Source of the DNA: Bacteroidia bacterium
GTDB lineage: Bacteria; Bacteroidota; Bacteroidia; JABDFU01
DNA: 6,086 bases
Assembly (NCBI GenBank): GCA_020849195.1
Contig: JADLGT010000137.1
Location: 1-6,086 of the forward strand
Direction of reading: 5' to 3'
The notes under the pieces are model-generated. The model ran no database searches, had not been told where the DNA came from, and was given only the letters and a program-made list of their open reading frames with translations. The translations under genes were made by a program, and so were the position numbers. Positions 1 to 6,086 of the stretch are shown one piece after another (position 1 is the stretch's first letter; each line of letters starts with the position of its first letter).

Positions 1-1
1 A

Positions 2-745
2 GATGCAATAAATAAATTACACAAAACCCCGGCGAAACTTAACCCAATACCCGCCGGCAATTCTTTTCCTTTGAAAAATTCTGAAAACGATGTGTATGTT
101 ATGAACTACGACATGAAGCAGGCGGAAATTGTGATGCTTTCGAAAAGTGAAGTTTACTCGAAAGATATTATACCAACAGCTACCCTATTCAATGAATATT
201 TTGGAGGCGGCATGTCGTCAATTGTTTTTCAGGAAATGCGCGAATCGAAAGCCCTTGCTTATAGTGTATTTTCACATTACCAAACCGCACGGCGTAAACA
301 GAAGAATAACTATATTTTTTCTTACATAGGAACCCAAAGCGATAAACTGCCCGAAGCAATGGCCGGAATGACCGGCTTATTGAATAACATGCCCGAATCG
401 GATGTGGTATTTAAAACGGCCAAAGAATCGGTGGTGCAGAGTTTACGTACCGAACGTATTACCAAATCAGATATTCTGTTTAGTTATGAAAGGAGCCATA
501 AATTAGGATTGGATTACGACATCCGTCGAGATATTTTTGCGAAAGTTCCCGCTATGACGATGGATGAAATTAAAAAGTTTGATCAGGATTATATCAAAGA
601 AAAAAAATACACAATCTTAGTAATGGGTAAAAAAGAAAACCTCGACTTTAAAGCGCTCGAAAAATATGGAAAAATTAATATGCTGCAACTAAAAGATATT
701 TTTGGGTACGAAAAATCGCCTTCGGCAAGTAAAGTATTAAACTAA
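2..745 (+). CDS. M16 (insulinase-like) peptidase family protein, C-terminal part only
   Basis: The reading frame is open from base 2 to the TAA at 743-745 with no stop, so this is the last 247 residues of a gene that begins outside the window. A TTG at 71 lies inside the frame and is not a believable start. The segment [19 protein letters not shown] (bases 188-244), followed by an ALAYS-type stretch, is the hallmark of the M16 C-terminal-type domain. There the GGG loop and the R/Y pair help shape the substrate site of these clam-shell zinc proteases. No HxxEH zinc motif is visible, as expected for the non-catalytic second half; in two-half Bacteroidota M16 proteins the catalytic motif sits in the N-terminal half, here off-window. 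The likely role is processing of peptides in the periplasm or envelope, but the export signal cannot be seen. The family call is strong; activity and substrate are inference. The next gene follows 61 bases later on the same strand. Confidence 0.88.
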   Translation, partial: DAINKLHKTPAKLNPIPAGNSFPLKNSENDVYVMNYDMKQAEIVMLSKSEVYSKDIIPTATLFNEYFGGGMSSIVFQEMRESKALAYSVFSHYQTARRKQKNNYIFSYIGTQSDKLPEAMAGMTGLLNNMPESDVVFKTAKESVVQSLRTERITKSDILFSYERSHKLGLDYDIRRDIFAKVPAMTMDEIKKFDQDYIKEKKYTILVMGKKENLDFKALEKYGKINMLQLKDIFGYEKSPSASKVLN

Positions 746-806
746 TTCTGTAAAATTGATTTCGCAGCAGCGGAAAAAAATAATAAAAAATCAAATCCTT
801 TCATTT

Positions 807-2036
807 ATGCAAAAAATAAAAGTTGGAAATCCTGTGGTTGAATTAGACGGAGATGAAATGACCCGTGTGATTTGGAAGTATATTAAAGATAAACTCATCT
901 TACCTTATCTTGATGTTGAAATTAAATATTTTGATTTAGGTATTGAATACCGCGATAAGACGGACGACAAAATAACCGTTGATGCAGCCGAAGCAATTAA
1001 AAAATACAATGTTGGTATAAAGTGCGCCACCATTACCCCCGATGAGGCCCGTGTAAAAGAATTTAATTTGAAACAAATGTGGAAATCGCCAAACGGAACC
1101 ATAAGAAATATTCTGGATGGAACTGTTTTTCGTGAACCTATTGTTTGTAAAAATGTTCCCCGTTTAGTTCCTAACTGGACTTCTCCAATCTGTGTAGGTC
1201 GCCATGCCTTTGGAGATCAGTATCGGGCAACAGATTTTGTAACCAAAGGAAAAGGGAAACTTACAATTACTTATACTCCCGATGATGGAACGGCTGTCCA
1301 AAATTTTGAAGTGTATAATTTTAAAGGTGATGGGGTTGCATTAGCCATGTATAATACCGACGAATCTATACGAGGCTTTGCGAATGCTTGTTTTAACACA
1401 GCATTACTTAAAAAATGGCCATTATACCTCTCTACAAAAAACACTATCCTTAAAAAATATGATGGACGTTTCAAAGATATTTTTCAGGAAGTATATGAAA
1501 GAAATTTTAAAGAAAAATTTATTGCAGCAGGTATCGTTTACGAACACCGCCTGATAGACGACATGGTGGCGAGTGCACTAAAGTGGAATGGAAATTTTGT
1601 TTGGGCCTGTAAAAATTACGACGGCGATGTACAAAGCGATACCGTTGCACAGGGCTTTGGTTCTTTGGGGTTAATGACCTCGGTGTTGGTTACTCCCGAT
1701 GGAAAAACAATGGAAGCCGAGGCCGCACATGGAACAGTTACCCGCCATTTTCGCGAACACCAAAAAGGAAAACCCACATCCACCAATCCTATTGCATCTA
1801 TTTTTGCGTGGACACGAGGTTTAGCATTTAGGGGCATGGCAGATAAAAACTTGCAGTTGGTAGATTTTTGTACAACACTGGAAAAAGTTTGTGTCGAAAC
1901 AGTTGAGTCAGGTAAAATGACAAAGGACCTGGCTGTTTGTGTACATGGTAATAAAGTAAACCATGGCGAACATTACTTGTACACGGAAGAGTTTCTTTCG
2001 GCGATTGATACCAATTTGAAAAATAAATTGGGATAG
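807..2036 (+). CDS. icd: NADP-dependent isocitrate dehydrogenase, eukaryotic-type homodimeric
   Basis: This enzyme oxidatively decarboxylates isocitrate to 2-oxoglutarate with NADP+ in the cytoplasmic TCA cycle, supplying NADPH and the glutamate precursor. The 409-aa protein is close to human IDH1 along its whole length. Its isocitrate-binding residues fall at the same numbers as in IDH1: T77, S94, N96, R100, R109 and R132 (in [14 protein letters not shown]). K211, D251, D274 and D278 match the human catalytic lysine and metal-binding aspartates with a one-residue offset. The NADP-selecting pair R313-H314 lies in HGTVTRHFR, which indicates NADP rather than NAD. I chose the ATG at 807 because the protein then begins [18 protein letters not shown], matching the family's N-terminus. 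The frame extends upstream to a TTG at 756, but those 17 residues are lysine-rich and unlike the family. No ribosome-binding site or promoter is obvious. It may be co-transcribed with the M16 gene (61-base gap), but this is unproven. Confidence 0.97.
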   Translation: MQKIKVGNPVVELDGDEMTRVIWKYIKDKLILPYLDVEIKYFDLGIEYRDKTDDKITVDAAEAIKKYNVGIKCATITPDEARVKEFNLKQMWKSPNGTIRNILDGTVFREPIVCKNVPRLVPNWTSPICVGRHAFGDQYRATDFVTKGKGKLTITYTPDDGTAVQNFEVYNFKGDGVALAMYNTDESIRGFANACFNTALLKKWPLYLSTKNTILKKYDGRFKDIFQEVYERNFKEKFIAAGIVYEHRLIDDMVASALKWNGNFVWACKNYDGDVQSDTVAQGFGSLGLMTSVLVTPDGKTMEAEAAHGTVTRHFREHQKGKPTSTNPIASIFAWTRGLAFRGMADKNLQLVDFCTTLEKVCVETVESGKMTKDLAVCVHGNKVNHGEHYLYTEEFLSAIDTNLKNKLG

Positions 2037-2129
2037 TGGTTTGTATAAATTCAAATCAAACTAAAACAGGCAATTAATAAAAATGCCGCCCGAATAGTTG
2101 ATACTGCTTCTTGACTAAAAATTTATATT

Positions 2130-4103
2130 ATGTTTAAGCACACATCAATTATAATTTTTACGCTGTTAGTTTGCCTTGACGCCGTTGCCCAGCAAAGTTT
2201 ACAGCCTTTACTTAGCCATTTAAACTATCCTGCAATTACTCCGACCAAGGATAGGTCGATTCAATCAACTGCACCTTCATCGTTTTACAGTCCTCATCTT
2301 TCCGAATTTTTTAACTCGGTGAAAAATAACAAAGCTGTTTTAGCTTCATTTCAAAGCAAACAATTTAAAAGTAATGCTGTTGCCGATACGATTATTGTTG
2401 GCTTAATACCTAACGATACATTACGAATTACCGGAACGTATAACCACAATGGTCCTATTTGGGTAATAGGTACTGGTGTATTGATTGTACATAATGCCAA
2501 TGTAACCAACACAGGCGGCGATCTTGTTGTGTGGAACGGTAAAGCATTTATTGACTCTTCAACACTGCATTTTCCTCAGACTTATTTTTATGAACGGGCA
2601 ATGATTCTTGCCGGAGGCGCCTATGTTTCAATACAAAATACGACTCTTAATTACGACAGCCTGTCGCACAACATGACAGTTACCGATTCATCACAGCTTG
2701 TTGAATCGAATATGGTACTAAAAGGCTTTACAACCACAGGCATTAGTTCAAAAGCTGCTATTTCTATTGATGGAACAAATCAGGCCGGCGAGTTTATTAT
2801 AACTGATAGATGTAAACTAAATTTAAAAAACTCAACCGAAGTTTTACTTTGGCATCAGTTTCCGGATTCTGCTGTTATTAACTGGTCGTTCGGGAAAAGC
2901 GACACGGCTTATAATTATCGTTTTAATAATGGGATGGCCGGAGTTAAAGGAATTGAGTATGATGTAACAATTGATTCGTGTTACAAAATAATGTGGGCTA
3001 TGATGCCTTCGAGTGGATCAAATATTACAATCAACAATTCTAAAATGCGAGCTATTGGGTTGTGGTTCGATAAAAAAAATGATTCGATAGTTGTTAACGG
3101 AATTTACGACAGCACTTATTACTCTTCTTCAACGATTCCGCTTAGCGATAGAACCTTAAAACTTAACGACTGTTATGTTCAAACTTGGAGCTTGTATGTG
3201 TTTAATAATTCAAAAATTAATGTAAGTAATTGTCAGGTTGGAGAAATAGGTGCCCAGCAAACAGCTAAAGTATATGGTAACAATTATTGGGTTGACGGCA
3301 CAGGTGGCTATCACTGGACAACAGATTCGGCGCTTGCATTTGTAAACGGTTTGGTAAATTATTCGTATGTGCGCAGCGAAAAGAACAGTGTTTTTATTGT
3401 GGGTTATTCGGCTGTTGTTAAAGCCATGTCAATTTCAAAATCAATTTTAATTATTGTACAAACAACTTTGTTGAGCGATCCATTAGCGTTAGAAGGAGGA
3501 GTAACATGGTATGCCACTATTGATCAGCCGGCACAAGCTTATACTAACTCTACGGTAAACATAACCGGTTCGGCATGGATTGACAGAGGTCCAAGCAGTA
3601 CATTAATGGATTTTAAAAGCTGGCGTTTGTATTACCAAAAACAAAGCGACACAACGTGGACTCCGATTTCGCCGGAAGCAGGAACCGAAGTTCGCCATAA
3701 TCTTTTGGGAGCATGGAATACAATTGGGCTTACAGCAGGAACTTACACATTGCGTCTGAGCCTTAAAAGTACTTGGGGCGACAGCGTAGATGCCTATCTT
3801 GTAATTAATATGCTTCCAGGCGTTACAGGAATTAATGAGTTAAAAAATTCTACGTTAACTATTTACCCCAATCCCACCGCAGCATCCGTAACTATTAATT
3901 TTAACTCGCCAACACCCGAAAAAATTAAAATTGTGCTAACAGATATTACAGGTAAAATTGTGTTTGTAAACGAAAACCATAACGGCGTTGCAGGAAGTAA
4001 TACTATTTCTGTAAATACATCTTTGCTTGCCAAAGGAATTTATTTGTGTAGAGTTATTACTTCCGAATTTGTGCTCCAAAAGCTGCTCCAAAAAGCAGAG
4101 TAA
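2130..4103 (+). CDS. T9SS-secreted protein, beta-helix-like, with type A C-terminal sorting domain
   Basis: This 657-aa exported protein is of unknown function. Residues 1-20 form a Sec signal peptide (KH, then IIIFTLLVCL, ending AVA-Q), so SPase I cleavage near residue 20 is likely. Residues 22-85 are a variable linker. From about 88 to 450 there are short, regularly spaced beta-strand and turn units (ITINNSKM, LKLNDCYV, INVSNCQV), often with N-S or N/D-C turns. This pattern suggests a right-handed parallel beta-helix like those of pectate-lyase-fold or polysaccharide-binding proteins. No catalytic signature is recognisable. Residues about 456-562 look like an Ig/FnIII-type domain (WRLYYQKQSDTTW, then LTAGTYTLRLSL). 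Residues about 572-657 are a T9SS type A sorting domain with the YPNP motif at 579-582, DITGKIV at 605-611 and KGIYLCRV at 635-642. T9SS moves such proteins across the outer membrane and usually removes this domain. The gene lies 93 bases after the isocitrate dehydrogenase with no clear promoter. Export route is confident, fold moderately so, function unknown. Confidence 0.93.
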   Translation: MFKHTSIIIFTLLVCLDAVAQQSLQPLLSHLNYPAITPTKDRSIQSTAPSSFYSPHLSEFFNSVKNNKAVLASFQSKQFKSNAVADTIIVGLIPNDTLRITGTYNHNGPIWVIGTGVLIVHNANVTNTGGDLVVWNGKAFIDSSTLHFPQTYFYERAMILAGGAYVSIQNTTLNYDSLSHNMTVTDSSQLVESNMVLKGFTTTGISSKAAISIDGTNQAGEFIITDRCKLNLKNSTEVLLWHQFPDSAVINWSFGKSDTAYNYRFNNGMAGVKGIEYDVTIDSCYKIMWAMMPSSGSNITINNSKMRAIGLWFDKKNDSIVVNGIYDSTYYSSSTIPLSDRTLKLNDCYVQTWSLYVFNNSKINVSNCQVGEIGAQQTAKVYGNNYWVDGTGGYHWTTDSALAFVNGLVNYSYVRSEKNSVFIVGYSAVVKAMSISKSILIIVQTTLLSDPLALEGGVTWYATIDQPAQAYTNSTVNITGSAWIDRGPSSTLMDFKSWRLYYQKQSDTTWTPISPEAGTEVRHNLLGAWNTIGLTAGTYTLRLSLKSTWGDSVDAYLVINMLPGVTGINELKNSTLTIYPNPTAASVTINFNSPTPEKIKIVLTDITGKIVFVNENHNGVAGSNTISVNTSLLAKGIYLCRVITSEFVLQKLLQKAE

Positions 4104-4144
4104 AGCTTCAATCCGTACATGTTTTAAAAATTCATTAACAGATG

Positions 4145-4223
4145 AGAAATTATTTTATGGCAAGAACGGATACCTCCTCGCAAGGCTTTTGCTGCCATAT
4201 CCTTGCCCTTACTAATAATTTCT
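4145..4223. repeat. Long imperfect palindrome (hairpin 1) with 10-bp perfect ends
   Basis: The outer arms AGAAATTATT (4145-4154) and AATAATTTCT (4214-4223) are exact reverse complements. After a short internal loop the inner arms also pair: GGCAAG (4159-4164) with CTTGCC (4202-4207), and GATA (4169-4172) with TATC (4198-4201), leaving AACG bulged on the left. A small GCAA/TTGC stem (4180-4183 with 4189-4192) sits at the apex. The element lies just past the stop of the T9SS cargo gene and could help end or protect transcripts. There is no immediate T-run as in a classical intrinsic terminator, so a dispersed palindromic repeat is an equally good reading. Confidence 0.7.
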
Positions 4224-4267
4224 TATACCAATTTGATTTATATTTTTTCCAATCAATATCGGTATAA
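4223..4267. repeat. Second imperfect palindrome (hairpin 2) abutting the first
   Basis: TTATACCAATTTGATT (4223-4238) pairs with AATCAATATCGGTATAA (4251-4267), giving about 15 pairs with one A/C mismatch and one bulged T. The 12-base T-rich loop is at 4239-4250. The first base coincides with the last base of hairpin 1, so the two structures are directly adjacent. Lying between convergent genes, it could act as a bidirectional transcription end. The TTATACC/GGTATAA ends could instead be those of a tiny non-autonomous element, but I see no target-site duplication. Confidence 0.65.
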
Positions 4268-4374
4268 AATCTGTAATGCATGAAATTTAAACGAACATCA
4301 ATCTGATGAAGGCGTTTTGTTGTGAACCAAAGATTGCCTATGCTATATAATAGTTAGTATATACAAAATCTGGA

Positions 4375-4974
4375 TTAAAAAGAAAATTTTAACTGGTCGG
4401 GCAATAGTCTGAAACTTTTACGGTGATGTTCGGTTGGACCAAATTGTTCAATAGCCATTCGGTGTTTTAAGGTGCCATAACCTTTATTCTCGTGCCAGTG
4501 GTATTCCGGAAATTTTTCGTGAAGTTCATCCATGTAATCGTCGCGATAAGTTTTAGCAAGCACCGACGCCGCAGCAATAGAAAGATATTTCCCATCGCCC
4601 TTTATAATACATTTATGAGGGATGTTATTATATGGTGCGAATCTGTTTCCGTCAATAAGTAAAAGTTGAGGCATTACTTTCAATAGCCCAATGGCTTTGT
4701 GCATTGCTAAAAACGATGCGTTTAAAATATTAATCGAATCAATTTCTGCCACACCAACCATTGCCACAGCGTAAGCAATGGCTTCATTTTCAATTATCGG
4801 TCGGAGTTCTTTACGCCTACTATCGCTTAGTTGTTTGGAATCGTTTAGTAATTTGTTTTTAAAATTTTTAGGAAAAATTACGGCAGCGGCAAACACGGGG
4901 CCCGATAAACAACCTCGCCCTGCCTCATCACAGCCGGCCTCAACTAAACGTTTATGAAAATAAGATTTTAGCAA
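4375..4974 (-). CDS. rnhB: Ribonuclease HII
   Basis: RNase HII cuts the RNA strand of RNA-DNA hybrids and nicks 5' of single ribonucleotides built into DNA, which starts ribonucleotide excision repair in the cytoplasm. The 199-aa length is typical of the family. The DEAGRG signature provides D16 and E17, LLLIDGN gives D108, and KGDGK gives D127; together these are the four metal-binding carboxylates. The following SIAAASVLAKTYRD stretch, the HENKGYGT segment and the C-terminal HRKSF are also standard for the family. The start is set at a TTG (4972-4974): no in-frame ATG or GTG lies between the upstream in-frame stop (5032-5034) and the DEAGRG motif, and the resulting 15-residue leader before D16 is of normal length. 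The gene converges on the T9SS cargo gene and diverges from the DUF2279 gene. Product is near certain; the exact start is less so. Confidence 0.96.
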   Translation of the reverse strand: MLKSYFHKRLVEAGCDEAGRGCLSGPVFAAAVIFPKNFKNKLLNDSKQLSDSRRKELRPIIENEAIAYAVAMVGVAEIDSINILNASFLAMHKAIGLLKVMPQLLLIDGNRFAPYNNIPHKCIIKGDGKYLSIAAASVLAKTYRDDYMDELHEKFPEYHWHENKGYGTLKHRMAIEQFGPTEHHRKSFRLLPDQLKFSF

Positions 4975-5005
4975 CAGACCGAATATAAAATGATTTAACC
5001 GAAAA

Positions 5006-5025
5006 TTTGCAATTAAATTTGCAAA
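5006..5025. promoter_or_regulatory. TTTGCAA inverted repeat in the divergent intergenic region
   Basis: TTTGCAA (5006-5012) and TTGCAAA (5019-5025) form a perfect 7-bp inverted repeat around a six-base AT spacer, about midway between the starts of the divergent RNase HII and DUF2279 genes. It places a TTTG on each strand, which recalls the -33 element of Bacteroidota promoters (TTTG, then TAnnTTTG 19-21 bases later). I find no well-matching -7 element at the right spacing on either strand. It could be an operator or part of a divergent promoter; in such AT-rich DNA, chance is also possible. Confidence 0.3.
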
Positions 5026-5085
5026 AACTCTTTAATAAACAGATTGGAAAAGGTTTTTGTCTATTTTCAAACAAAATTTATAAAA

Positions 5086-6015
5086 ATGCTAAAGGCATAT
5101 AAAATAATCTTTTTGTTTTACTTGCTTCAACTGTCGAATGTATATGCTCAAAAGAAGGATACCATTTCTTTATTTGCTCCATCGCCATCATTTGCACTAA
5201 ATAGATTTGCGGTTGTTGCCGGTACCGAAGCCGTATTGTACTCCGGGTCGCTGATAGTGCTTAGTAAATTGTGGTATGCAGGTTATCCACATTCTTCATT
5301 TCATTTTTTTAATGACGATGCTGAGTGGATGTTGATGGACAAGGCGGGCCATACAGTTACTTCGTATATTATTGGTCGCACAGGAATTAATTTATTCAAG
5401 TGGAGTGGGGTGGAACGAAAAAAAGCAATATGGTATGGCGGAGCATTAGGACCCTTATACCAAAGTACAATTGAGCTGTTGGATGGTTTTTCTTCGGAGT
5501 GGGGGTTTTCTTTTGGAGATTTTTCCGCCAATATGCTGGGCAGCGCATTTGTTATTGCCCAAGAATTAGCATGGGATGATCAGCGTATAAGTTTAAAGTA
5601 TTCATTCCACCAATCAACCTATGCGAAATACAGACCTGAAGTACTCGGTAGTAATATGCTCGAACAAATGGTAAAAGATTACAATGGGCAAACCTATTGG
5701 GCTTCGGCAAATATTTATTCGTTCCTGAATAAGAAATCAAATTTTCCAACATGGTTAAATATAGCATTAGGCTATGGCGCCGAAGGAATGACGGGCGGTT
5801 CGTTTAATCCACCTTTTGATAAGCAGGGAAATGCTTTACCGGAATTTAGTCGTTACAATAAATTTTATTTATCGTTTGATGTTGACTTGACCCGCATTAA
5901 AACGAAGTCGCATTTTTTGAAAGCTGTATTTAACACTATAGGGTTTATTAAAATTCCGGCACCGGCACTACAGTTCGATAAAAATGGAGTTAAAGGATAT
6001 TGGATATATTTTTAG
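5086..6015 (+). CDS. Exported DUF2279 (YfiM-like) envelope protein with C-terminal extension
   Basis: The protein is 309 aa when started at the ATG at 5086. That start places a clean signal peptide at the N-terminus (MLKAYKIIFLFYLLQLSNVYAQ, cleavage near residues 21-22). The frame also extends to a TTG at 5044, but this would put 14 extra residues before the signal peptide. There is no lipobox cysteine, so it is not predicted to be a lipoprotein, unlike some YfiM members. Residues about 38-165 carry the DUF2279 features: a hydrophobic helix (VVAGTEAVLYSGSLIVL), MDKAGHTVTSYI with D85, K86 and H89, then ELLDGFSSEWGFSFGDFSANMLG with D133, E138 and D145. The biochemical role of this domain is not established. 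The last 110 or so residues look beta-rich (IALGYGAEGMTGG, FYLSFDVDLTRI) and end in an aromatic residue, YWIYF, which suggests outer-membrane association. The gene is divergent from RNase HII and stops 7 bases before a probable convergent gene end. Confidence 0.88.
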   Translation: MLKAYKIIFLFYLLQLSNVYAQKKDTISLFAPSPSFALNRFAVVAGTEAVLYSGSLIVLSKLWYAGYPHSSFHFFNDDAEWMLMDKAGHTVTSYIIGRTGINLFKWSGVERKKAIWYGGALGPLYQSTIELLDGFSSEWGFSFGDFSANMLGSAFVIAQELAWDDQRISLKYSFHQSTYAKYRPEVLGSNMLEQMVKDYNGQTYWASANIYSFLNKKSNFPTWLNIALGYGAEGMTGGSFNPPFDKQGNALPEFSRYNKFYLSFDVDLTRIKTKSHFLKAVFNTIGFIKIPAPALQFDKNGVKGYWIYF

Positions 6016-6022
6016 CTAAGGC

Positions 6023-6086
6023 TCAATTCGTTTTCGAGATGTACTCGTTCAATTTATCGGTGAGTAGCTTAGAGGTAGTATTAAAA
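6023..6086 (-). CDS. Probable 3' end of an unidentified minus-strand gene
   Basis: Reading the minus strand in from the right edge, one frame stays open for 20 codons to a TGA at 6023-6025 and gives FNTTSKLLTDKLNEYISKTN. This looks like a lysine-rich amphipathic C-terminal helix with normal codon use; the other two minus frames reach a stop sooner. It would converge on the DUF2279 gene with a 7-base gap. The fragment is too short to assign a family. A competing plus-strand reading from an ATG at 6040 is also open to the edge (MYSFNLSVSSLEVVLK), so the call is tentative. Confidence 0.45.
   Translation of the reverse strand, partial: FNTTSKLLTDKLNEYISKTN

Larger units (their letters stand above)
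4104..4374. other. Intergenic region between convergent genes
   Basis: This 271-base gap separates the 3' ends of the T9SS cargo gene (plus strand) and the RNase HII gene (minus strand). It contains no credible gene; the longest ATG-started frames inside it are a dozen or so codons. Its middle is occupied by two abutting imperfect palindromes (4145-4223 and 4223-4267). The right-hand part, 4268-4374, is AT-rich and shows nothing I can name. Confidence 0.8.

Noticed and set aside
147..329. 60-codon plus-strand ORF inside the M16 gene
   Set aside because: It overlaps the conserved M16 domain in another frame and has no gene-like features.
756..806. In-frame N-terminal extension of the isocitrate dehydrogenase from a TTG start
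   Set aside because: The 17 added residues are lysine-rich and absent from the family; starting at the ATG at 807 aligns residue numbers with IDH1.
905..1837. Three minus-strand ORFs (905-1102, 1271-1474, 1616-1837) inside the isocitrate dehydrogenase gene
   Set aside because: They lie fully antisense to a strongly conserved gene and resemble no known protein.
2039..2066. GTTTG/CAAAC stem after the isocitrate dehydrogenase stop as a terminator
   Set aside because: Only five pairs around a long loop and no following T-run; too weak to call.
4027..4215. 62-codon plus-strand ORF spanning the end of the T9SS cargo gene and hairpin 1
   Set aside because: Its first part is out of frame within the sorting domain and the rest is palindrome sequence; it resembles no protein.
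4145..4267. Palindromes as a bona fide MITE or insertion-sequence remnant
   Set aside because: No target-site duplication flanks either palindrome and there is no transposase fragment, so they are reported only as palindromic repeats.
5044..5085. In-frame N-terminal extension of the DUF2279 protein from a TTG start
   Set aside because: It would place 14 residues ahead of an otherwise standard signal peptide; the ATG at 5086 fits better.
5301..5767. Minus-strand ORFs (5301-5531, 5552-5767) inside the DUF2279 gene
   Set aside because: They are antisense shadows of a gene with a recognisable domain and signal peptide.

Overview
The window looks like a chromosomal segment of a Bacteroidota (Bacteroidetes) bacterium. 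The base composition is AT-rich, the starts have A/T-rich leaders without a clear Shine-Dalgarno motif, and one secreted protein ends in a Type IX secretion (T9SS) type A sorting domain, a machinery essentially confined to this phylum. I cannot place it to genus.

Layout, left to right: (1) the 3' end of an M16 (insulinase-like) zinc-peptidase-family gene, cut by the left edge; (2) 61 bases later on the same strand, a complete eukaryotic-type NADP-dependent isocitrate dehydrogenase of 409 aa; (3) on the same strand, a 657-aa exported protein with a signal peptide, a probable parallel beta-helix, an Ig/FnIII-like domain and a T9SS type A C-terminal domain; (4) a 271-base gap between convergent genes that holds two abutting imperfect palindromes; (5) a ribonuclease HII gene on the minus strand with an apparent TTG start; (6) a divergent intergenic region of about 110 bases with a TTTGCAA inverted repeat; (7) a plus-strand gene for an exported DUF2279/YfiM-like envelope protein; (8) at the right edge, the probable 3' end of a minus-strand gene.

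The genes do not form one pathway. They combine central metabolism (isocitrate dehydrogenase), genome maintenance (RNase HII) and cell-envelope or secreted functions (M16-family protein, T9SS cargo, DUF2279 protein). I see no mobile element with a transposase, no CRISPR array, no tRNA or rRNA, and no clear defence or biosynthetic system. The least-explained parts are the paired palindromes at 4145-4267, the T9SS cargo of unknown function, and the C-terminal extension of the DUF2279 protein.
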